Shown: piece by piece, positions 7,757 through 12,545 of the stretch
How the letters are laid out: each line of letters opens with the position of its first letter
How positions within the stretch are numbered: the first letter of the stretch is position 1
DNA from: Candidatus Bipolaricaulota bacterium
GTDB taxonomy: Bacteria > Bipolaricaulota > Bipolaricaulia > M55B111
Assembly (NCBI GenBank): GCA_018334615.1
Contig: JAGXLP010000019.1
Coordinates: forward strand, 1 to 14,096
Direction of reading: 5' to 3'
DNA: 14,096 nucleotides
Made by a program: the position numbers and the translations under genes
Notes under the pieces: generated by a model
The model's database searches: none
What the model was told of the DNA's origin: nothing
Seen by the model: the letters and a program-made list of their open reading frames with translations, nothing else

Positions 7757-8184
7757 GACTCAACCACCTCTACCCCCATGCTTCTTGCCGTTCCTTTTAT
7801 AATATTCTTGGCGGATTCCAGCTTATAGGTATTCAAGTCGGGTAATTTCTTTTTCGCCACTCTTTCCAGCTGTTCCTCGGTAATCTTCCCGACCTTTTCC
7901 ATGTTTGGCTGCCCCGATCCACTATCTATACCGGCAGCTTTTTTTATCAACTCCGAGGCAGGGGGCTCTTTTACCTCAAAATCAAAGCTTTTATCCGTAT
8001 ATATCGTAATATCTACGGGAATCAATACCCCGGGCTCATTGTCGGAAGTTTCCGCGTTAAACTTATTACAAAAATCCATTATATTGACCTTATGCTCACC
8101 CAAAGCGGGTCCAACAGGTGGCGAAGGGTCGGCCTGCCCGGCAGGTATCTGTAATTTCAGGGTAGTTTCTACTCTTTTAGCCAT
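7753..8184 (-). CDS. rplK: 50S ribosomal protein L11
   Basis: 143 residues, the usual L11 length. L11 forms the GTPase-associated centre with 23S rRNA and is the thiopeptide and (p)ppGpp-response site in other bacteria. The N-terminal domain shows LQIPAGQADPSPPVGPALGEHKVNIMDFCNKFN in family order (residues about 10-42), with the conserved proline pair. The rRNA-binding C-terminal domain contains GSGQPN, VGKITEEQ and a final NIIKGTARSMGVEV. It starts with ATG at 8184 after GGGAGGAAT, a ribosome site that directly abuts the nusG stop 17 bases away. It overlaps rplA by four bases. Confidence 0.97.
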   Translation of the reverse strand: MAKRVETTLKLQIPAGQADPSPPVGPALGEHKVNIMDFCNKFNAETSDNEPGVLIPVDITIYTDKSFDFEVKEPPASELIKKAAGIDSGSGQPNMEKVGKITEEQLERVAKKKLPDLNTYKLESAKNIIKGTARSMGVEVVES

Positions 8185-8201
8185 AATTATTCAATTCCTC
8201 C

Positions 8202-9293
8202 CTATATTTTCTCTATTCCTTCAAAACCAATGTCTACCGGAGTTTCTCGACCAAAGATCTTTACGTTTACCGTTACCTCTTCAGCCTCTTTGTCAATAGC
8301 GGTAATTTCTCCGGTAAAGTCGGCAAACGGACCTTCCACTATTTCAACAACCTCCCCAACATCAAAGTCAACCTCTATCCTCGGGGTACTCGGAGCTGTA
8401 GGCGCTTCTATCATCCCCGCAAGTCGTTTCACTACCTTCATTTCCTTTCCTCTGATCGGGATAGGATGGTAACGGGAACCGACGAACCTTACAGCACCTC
8501 TTATATCGTCTACGAGATCTATCATCTCTTCTTCCGGCAGATCCATCTTCACGAAAACGTAACCGGGGAAAAGTCTTCGTTTCTCCACCGGCTGTACCGT
8601 TACAACCCGTTTGTCTTTGTACTCTTTTACCTTAACCATCCCGGAGGAGCGAGATTTAATTACGTCCTCTTGTTCTATTTTGTCCCCTTCCTCAAACTCG
8701 TCACCCTCTTTTAGCCTCACCAGACACCTTTCAGGAACAATCATCTCTTTCTCTGAACCATCTTCCAGCATGAACTCGATCCGTTTAACTTTATCCCGCA
8801 GTGCTATCTTACCTTTCACGCTTACGACAAACTTTTCCTCTTTGTCGGAAGTCAGAGGAACACCCGACCTTATCTTTTCTCCTTTACGTATATCGCGCCT
8901 AATTCGTTTGTCAGTCGGAATTAGATAGGTTTCCTCTGTCCGGTTGGTCATTTCCACGATAACTCTCTGCAGAGGCTCAACCTCTGTTACCACACAATCC
9001 CAATCCAGATGCTTTGGCTTCTTCCGTCCAATAGAGTCTCCTCTGGATAACCGCTCGTTCGATTCAACAAGAAGATCGTAACTATAAGGTATCCGGTATT
9101 CGTTGGACTTCCCGCGGCGACTTCTCGACGTGATGACTTCCTCAATGGGAACTACACAATACTCCCGCTTTCCGTTCTCCTTGAAACTCTCTACCTTATT
9201 CTCCAATCCCCGACTCTCGATTCGCCTTTCTATTTCCTTTTTGACTTTCAGCTCGGACCCGGCGTAAGTCTGGATTGCGTACCACTTTTTCAT
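8202..9293 (-). CDS. nusG: Transcription elongation/antitermination factor NusG with large inserted domain
   Basis: 363 residues, about twice the usual 175-180. NusG binds the RNA polymerase clamp through its NGN domain and links it to ribosomes or Rho through the KOW domain. The NGN domain is split: residues 1-55 (KKWYAIQTYAGSE, CVVPIEEVI) and about 235-300 (EKRRLFPGYVFVKM, VRFVG). The KOW domain is about 308-363 (VGEVVEIVEGPFADFTGEI, VNVKIFGRETPV). Between them about 180 residues resemble the DII domain of Thermotoga maritima NusG (353 residues), with two sandwich-like repeats (YLIPTDKRI then GEKI; MIVPERCLV then GDKI). ATG at 9293 matches the family N-terminus; its nearest ribosome site (GAGGAG) is unusually far, about 13 bases. 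It is followed by rplK after 17 bases. Confidence 0.96.
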   Translation of the reverse strand: MKKWYAIQTYAGSELKVKKEIERRIESRGLENKVESFKENGKREYCVVPIEEVITSRSRRGKSNEYRIPYSYDLLVESNERLSRGDSIGRKKPKHLDWDCVVTEVEPLQRVIVEMTNRTEETYLIPTDKRIRRDIRKGEKIRSGVPLTSDKEEKFVVSVKGKIALRDKVKRIEFMLEDGSEKEMIVPERCLVRLKEGDEFEEGDKIEQEDVIKSRSSGMVKVKEYKDKRVVTVQPVEKRRLFPGYVFVKMDLPEEEMIDLVDDIRGAVRFVGSRYHPIPIRGKEMKVVKRLAGMIEAPTAPSTPRIEVDFDVGEVVEIVEGPFADFTGEITAIDKEAEEVTVNVKIFGRETPVDIGFEGIEKI

Positions 9294-9364
9294 AGTGCAC
9301 CACTTACTCCTCGTTTCGGGGGATTGACTTCGATTAGCATCAATTGAGAAAGTTCAAGCGGTAG

Positions 9365-9559
9365 TTACAAAGATAAGATCCGTTGGATAATTTGCTTGTA
9401 GAACAAGTCTACACCACCAATATAACCTGACAGCAATATGACCATTCCAAGTATCAAAATGGTCATCGTTATTACTTCAGTCTGGGAAGGCCAACTCACC
9501 TTTTTTATTTCCGCCCTAACATTCCGTAAAAAAGAACTAACCTTGTTAAACAAGTTCAA
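9365..9559 (-). CDS. secE: Preprotein translocase subunit SecE
   Basis: 64 residues, matching the short single-span SecE of most bacteria. SecE clamps SecY in the SecYEG channel of the cytoplasmic membrane. The amphipathic cytoplasmic helix carries the signature VRAEIKKVSWPSQTEVI (about 14-30), followed by one transmembrane segment (about 31-52). The start is TTG at 9559, with AGGTG about nine bases upstream. Only 24 bases separate it from the 3' end of tRNA-Trp, so the tRNA must be processed from the same transcript. It precedes nusG, the common bacterial arrangement. Confidence 0.95.
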   Translation of the reverse strand: MNLFNKVSSFLRNVRAEIKKVSWPSQTEVITMTILILGMVILLSGYIGGVDLFYKQIIQRILSL

Positions 9560-9583
9560 ATTAATAACACCTCAGTGTTACTC

Positions 9584-9659
9584 TGGCAGGCCCGGGAGGA
9601 CTTGAACCCCCAGCCTTCGGATTTGGAGTCCGGCGCTCTGCCAATTGAGCTACGGGCCT
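9584..9659 (-). tRNA. tRNA-Trp (CCA anticodon)
   Basis: A 76-base cloverleaf with encoded CCA. The acceptor AGGCCCG pairs with CGGGCCT, the D arm is GCTC/GAGC, the anticodon loop CTCCAAA has CCA at positions 34-36, and the T arm GGGGG-TTCAAGT-CCTCC is intact. The discriminator base is G, as in bacterial tRNA-Trp. The outermost anticodon-stem pair (27-43) is C-A, a mismatch. It sits between rpmG and secE, its normal place in this cluster. Confidence 0.97.
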
Positions 9660-9677
9660 GTAAATATCGAGATAAGT

Positions 9678-9827
9678 CTACTTTTCCTTGTGAACTGTAT
9701 GAGAATCACACCACTTACAGTGCTTCCTCATCTCCAGTTTGTCCTTATCGTTTCGGGGATTCTTAACGGTGTGATAATTATGTCTTCCACATTCGCTGCA
9801 GACCAGAATCACCTGTTCTTTATGCAT
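9678..9827 (-). CDS. rpmG: 50S ribosomal protein L33
   Basis: 49 codons plus TAG. The sequence begins MHKEQVILVCSECGRHNY and ends CKWCDSHTVHKEK, the bacterial L33 pattern. Cysteines at 10, 13, 37 and 40 form two CxxC pairs, so this is the zinc-ribbon (C+) form. The central KNPRNDKDKLEMRK loop is the usual basic rRNA-binding stretch. It starts at ATG 9827, 17 bases after the tuf stop; a weak AAGGG lies further upstream than ideal. tRNA-Trp follows 18 bases after its stop. Confidence 0.95.
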   Translation of the reverse strand: MHKEQVILVCSECGRHNYHTVKNPRNDKDKLEMRKHCKWCDSHTVHKEK

Positions 9828-9844
9828 CGATAATATCAGTCCCT

Positions 9845-11044
9845 TTACTCAATTATTTCCGTTACAACTCCCGCTCCTACAGTTTTTCCACCCTCACGAA
9901 TAGCAAACCTCAGGCCTTCTTCCATAGCAATATGGTCAATCAAAGTCCCTTCTAACGTTACGTTATCTCCTGGCATGACCATTTCAACGTCCTCTGGTAA
10001 CTCAATTGTACCCGTAACATCTGTAGTCCTAAAGTAAAACTGAGGTTTATAGCCGTCGAAAAACGGAGTGTGTCTTCCTCCTTCGTCTTTGCTTAGTACG
10101 TACACTTCGGCGTTGAACTTGGTGTGAGGGGTAATACTCCCAGGCTCGGCCAATACCTGACCTCGCTCAATCTCTTCCTTATCTATACCTCGCAACAATA
10201 CACCCACGTTGTCTCCGGCGATTGCTTCATCCATAGTCTTATTAAACATCTCCAGGCTGGTAGCGACTGTCTGGACGATATCTCCATGTAAACCAACGAT
10301 CTCGATTTCGGACTGAGGTGTAACCTTGCCACGTTCAACTCTACCGGTAGCAACCGTACCCCTGCCTTTTATGGAAAACACGTCCTCAACCGGCATCAAG
10401 AAAGGCTTATCTTCATCCCGATCGGGAAGCGGAACGTAGCTATCCAGGGTTTCTACCAGTTCCATTATCGGTTGATTTACCTCAGATTCAGGGTCGCCAT
10501 CGCTCTCCATTGCCTGAAGCGCAGATCCCCTTATAATCGGAACTTCGTCGCCCGGGAAGTCGTATTCATTGAGAAGTTCCCTCACTTCCATTTCCACAAG
10601 ATCTATTAGGTCGGGGTCATCGACCATGTCCGTCTTATTTAGAAAAACCATCATTGCGGGTACTCCCACCTGACGAGCTAATAGAACGTGTTCACGTGTC
10701 TGAGGCATCGGACCATCCGCAGCGGATACCACCAGTACGGCTCCATCCATCTGGGCCGCGCCGGTAATCATATTCTTTACGTAATCCGCGTGTCCGGGAG
10801 CATCTATGTGAGCATAATGCCTGTTTTCGGTCTCGTACTCTACGTGTCTGACCGCGATAGTTATACCTCTTTCCTGCTCTTCCGGAGCATTGTCAATATC
10901 GTTAAATTCCTTGCTCTCCGCCATCCCCTGGTTCGCCAAAACCTTAGTTATGGCAGAAGTAAGGGTGGTTTTCCCGTGATCGATATGTCCAATCGTCCCA
11001 ATATTCAGGTGCGGTTTATCCCGCTCGAAATGTTCTTTTGCCAT
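9845..11044 (-). CDS. tuf: Elongation factor Tu
   Basis: 399 residues, full length. EF-Tu delivers aminoacyl-tRNA to the ribosomal A site. G1 is GHIDHGKT (19-26), the switch I end is RGITI (59-63), G3 is DAPGH (81-85, with the catalytic His at 85), G4 is NKTD (136-139) and G5 is GSAL. Domains II and III follow with GRGTVATGRVERG and PGDNVTLEGTLI. Several positions differ from the common form: DAPGH for DCPGH, NKTD for NKCD, and AVRHVEY after RGITI. All are substitutions in otherwise intact motifs, so activity is expected. ATG at 11044 follows a strong AGGAGG. It lies 83 bases after tRNA-Thr(GGT) and just before rpmG. Confidence 0.98.
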   Translation of the reverse strand: MAKEHFERDKPHLNIGTIGHIDHGKTTLTSAITKVLANQGMAESKEFNDIDNAPEEQERGITIAVRHVEYETENRHYAHIDAPGHADYVKNMITGAAQMDGAVLVVSAADGPMPQTREHVLLARQVGVPAMMVFLNKTDMVDDPDLIDLVEMEVRELLNEYDFPGDEVPIIRGSALQAMESDGDPESEVNQPIMELVETLDSYVPLPDRDEDKPFLMPVEDVFSIKGRGTVATGRVERGKVTPQSEIEIVGLHGDIVQTVATSLEMFNKTMDEAIAGDNVGVLLRGIDKEEIERGQVLAEPGSITPHTKFNAEVYVLSKDEGGRHTPFFDGYKPQFYFRTTDVTGTIELPEDVEMVMPGDNVTLEGTLIDHIAMEEGLRFAIREGGKTVGAGVVTEIIE

Positions 11045-11091
11045 CGTGTACCTCCTAAAATTTGAATTAAGATAAAACTTTATTCCTGCCA

Positions 11092-11109
11092 GCTATTCAG
11101 ACAAATAGC
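11092..11109 (-). other. Small hairpin in tRNA-Thr(GGT)-tuf spacer
   Basis: Six-base inverted repeat (GCTATT, six-base loop, AATAGC) between the tRNA 3' end and the tuf ribosome site. There is no U-tract, so it is not a terminator. It could help separate the tRNA from the tuf message, but it may be incidental. Confidence 0.35.
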
Positions 11110-11127
11110 GATAGAAAAATCCCAATC

Positions 11128-11203
11128 TGGAGCCCGCGGCCGGAATTGAACCGGCGACCTTCCCATTACCAACGGGATGTTCTACCGACTGAACTACACG
11201 GGC
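11128..11203 (-). tRNA. tRNA-Thr (GGT anticodon)
   Basis: A 76-base cloverleaf with encoded CCA. Acceptor GCCCGTG pairs with CGCGGGC, the D arm is GTTC/GAAC, the anticodon loop TTGGTAA has GGT at 34-36, and the T arm is GCCGG-TTCAATT-CCGGC. The discriminator is T, usual for bacterial tRNA-Thr. It is the last tRNA before tuf, matching thrT-tufB in E. coli. Confidence 0.97.
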
Positions 11204-11211
11204 ACCTCTAA

Positions 11212-11217
11212 ATTATA
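11212..11217 (-). promoter_or_regulatory. Possible -10 box (TATAAT) for tRNA-Thr(GGT)-tuf
   Basis: A perfect TATAAT lies eight bases upstream of tRNA-Thr(GGT), the right distance for a start at or next to the tRNA. The matching -35 region is poor (about three of six consensus bases), and the surroundings are A/T-rich, so this is a tentative internal promoter for tRNA-Thr(GGT) and tuf. Confidence 0.4.
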
Positions 11218-11233
11218 AAATGATATTACAAAA

Positions 11234-11266
11234 CTTTAACCGTCTCAACCATAGGAACGGTCAAAG
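11234..11266 (-). terminator. Ten-bp hairpin between tRNA-Tyr and tRNA-Thr(GGT), weak terminator or processing stem
   Basis: On the minus strand CTTTGACCGT pairs with ACGGTTAAAG (nine Watson-Crick pairs and one G-T) around a 13-base loop. Only four T residues follow, so it would be a leaky terminator at best. It occupies the place where tRNA-Gly normally sits and precedes the candidate TATAAT box. It could instead be an RNase processing site. Confidence 0.45.
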
Positions 11267-11280
11267 ATTGAACAAAAGGA

Positions 11281-11366
11281 TGGTGGAGGGGGAGGGATTT
11301 GAACCCCCGAAGGCACCTGCCAACGGATTTACAGTCCGCTCCGTTTGGCCGCTTCGGTACCCCTCC
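11281..11366 (-). tRNA. tRNA-Tyr (GTA anticodon)
   Basis: An 86-base class II tRNA with encoded CCA. Acceptor GGAGGGG pairs with CCCCTCC, the anticodon loop CTGTAAA has GTA at 34-36, the long variable arm has a GGCA/TGCC stem, and the T arm is GGGGG-TTCAAAT-CCCTC. The long variable arm and A discriminator are characteristic of bacterial tRNA-Tyr. Confidence 0.97.
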
Positions 11367-11402
11367 TGGCCTTAAGCAATAAAATTCGCCAATCAGTGAA
11401 AC

Positions 11403-11445
11403 TACAAAAACCCAGCTAACTTGTACAAATACAAAACCGAGCTAA
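11403..11445. repeat. Imperfect direct repeat in the tRNA-Thr(TGT)-tRNA-Tyr spacer
   Basis: Positions 11403-11419 and 11430-11445 carry near-identical copies (tacaaaaacccagctaa and tacaaaaccgagctaa), differing by one base and one indel. The 87-base spacer is otherwise A/T-rich with no gene. No role is apparent. Confidence 0.55.
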
Positions 11446-11453
11446 AATGACTC

Positions 11454-11529
11454 TGGAGCCGGCGGCCAGAGTCGAACTGGCAACCTGTCGATTACAAGTC
11501 GACTGCTCTGCCGATTGAGCTACACCGGC
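11454..11529 (-). tRNA. tRNA-Thr (TGT anticodon)
   Basis: A 76-base cloverleaf with encoded CCA. Acceptor GCCGGTG pairs with CGCCGGC, the D arm is GCTC/GAGC, the anticodon stem GTCGA/TCGAC encloses loop CTTGTAA with TGT at 34-36, and the T arm is GCCAG-TTCGACT-CTGGC. It is the first gene behind a near-consensus promoter. Confidence 0.97.
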
Positions 11530-11542
11530 TTTGAGCAGGAGA

Positions 11543-11571
11543 ATTTTACCGAAATGGCTTCTGAATGTCAA
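11543..11571 (-). promoter_or_regulatory. Near-consensus sigma-70-type promoter for the tRNA-tuf cluster
   Basis: On the minus strand a perfect -35 TTGACA (11566-11571) and a -10 TAAAAT (11543-11548) are separated by exactly 17 bases. The predicted start lies about seven bases further on, just before tRNA-Thr(TGT). This strong promoter fits a highly expressed tRNA and translation-factor operon and separates it from the yjbQ group. Confidence 0.85.
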
Positions 11572-11581
11572 TGGCTCTTGA

Positions 11582-11971
11582 TCAGCCCCAATCCATCCAA
11601 ATCTTCCTTGATCTGGGGCCATCGAACTCGGCAAAGAAGATACCCTGCCACGTTCCTAGCTGCAATTTTCCGTTCTGAATAAGAATACGGGCCGAGTTTC
11701 CAACAAGAGTTGATTTAATATGAGAGTCGGCGTTTCCCTCTCTGTGTCGGTAGCCTTTGCCCCTCGGAACTAATTCCGATAGTTTGTCAACAATATCCTT
11801 TTTCACATCGGGATCCGCGGACTCATTTATGGTGATTGCGGCTGTCGTATGAGGAACGTATAAGGTACAAACACCGTTCTCAACCCCATTATCCTTTAAA
11901 ATCTCTTTCACTTTTGACGTAACGTCCTTTAATTCCTCCCGGGAGGAAGTCTCGACAGCAAAGCTTTCCAA
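11582..11971 (-). CDS. YjbQ-family (UPF0047) protein, secondary thiamine-phosphate synthase-like
   Basis: 129 residues, typical of the YjbQ/UPF0047 family of small trimeric proteins. Conserved blocks are HTTAAITINES (from H41), HREGNADSHIKSTLVG (76-91) and LGTWQGIFFAEFDGPR (105-120), which hold the clustered His, Asp and Glu residues of the presumed metal site. Members have weak thiamine-phosphate synthase activity in E. coli, and the true function is unsettled, so the enzyme name should be taken as provisional. The start is TTG at 11971, supported by GGAGGT eight bases upstream inside the end of the CBS gene. One base separates it from the previous stop. The tRNA promoter follows immediately after its TGA. 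Confidence 0.9.
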   Translation of the reverse strand: MESFAVETSSREELKDVTSKVKEILKDNGVENGVCTLYVPHTTAAITINESADPDVKKDIVDKLSELVPRGKGYRHREGNADSHIKSTLVGNSARILIQNGKLQLGTWQGIFFAEFDGPRSRKIWMDWG

Positions 11972-11972
11972 A

Positions 11973-12539
11973 CTAGAGCACCTCCATCAGAGACCTTTTC
12001 AATCCTTCAGCGTCTTCCACTTCTCCTACCTTCATAACTAACTCTTTGTCGCCGTTTTCCCCGGCGTTAAGCAGGCTAAGCAGGTCAACTCCCTCCTCGT
12101 CAAGAACGGTGAGGATCTTTTGAACGTCTCCAGGGCCCTCGCAGGAAAGGGTTATCCAGAACCCTCCTTCGCCAAAGTTCAGGAGATCCGAAAACTTTTC
12201 GAACAACTTTCCGGGAGTAAGAACACCGACCAGTTTCCTGTCGGAGTCGACCACCGGCAAAACCATCAAACTATATTCCCTAATAATGCTTACGGCCTTG
12301 TCAATAGTATCCGTCTCTTCGGCGTGAAGAGTTGAACGAGAAACGAAGTTATCTATGGGCTGATCCCCTGATTTTTCCTTTATGGAGTCGTAAGTTAGAA
12401 AACCAACGAGCTCATCTTCTTCGTCCACTACAAAGATAATTCGAAAATTATTTTCCTCCATTAGCTCCTTGGTCTCTAAAACCGATCGCCCTTCGAGAGC
12501 AGATGCAGGATTTTCCTGGAGAAATTCTTTAACTAACAT
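11973..12539 (-). CDS. CBS-domain pair protein with C-terminal ACT-like domain
   Basis: 188 residues, cytosolic. Two CBS motifs form a probable nucleotide-sensing Bateman module: about 1-55 (IIFVVDEEDELVGFLTYDSI) and about 62-115 (LMVLPVVDSDRKLVGVLTPGKL). Residues about 125-188 look like a small ACT-type beta-alpha-beta fold (FWITLSCEGPGDVQKILTVL, ELVMKVGEV). The layout is like AcuB-type CBS-ACT proteins, whose ligands are adenosine nucleotides or small metabolites. No catalytic domain is attached, so it is probably a regulator; the target is unknown. ATG at 12539 follows GGTGA six bases upstream, and the gene starts six bases after the EF-G-like stop, so the three genes are likely one operon. 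Confidence 0.82.
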   Translation of the reverse strand: MLVKEFLQENPASALEGRSVLETKELMEENNFRIIFVVDEEDELVGFLTYDSIKEKSGDQPIDNFVSRSTLHAEETDTIDKAVSIIREYSLMVLPVVDSDRKLVGVLTPGKLFEKFSDLLNFGEGGFWITLSCEGPGDVQKILTVLDEEGVDLLSLLNAGENGDKELVMKVGEVEDAEGLKRSLMEVL

Positions 12540-12545
12540 CTAATT

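Noticed and set aside
9294..9364. Promoter in the secE-nusG spacer
   Set aside because: A TTGAAC-like element is present, but the nearest -10 candidate is poor and the spacing is only about 15 bases.
9575..9766. A 63-codon plus-strand frame across tRNA-Trp
   Set aside because: It is the antisense of tRNA-Trp and rpmG, both strongly supported, and its translation is a typical tRNA-shadow peptide.
11416..11634. A 72-codon minus-strand frame across tRNA-Thr(TGT)
   Set aside because: It is a reading of the tRNA gene, its promoter and the yjbQ end; such tRNA-derived frames are common false annotations.
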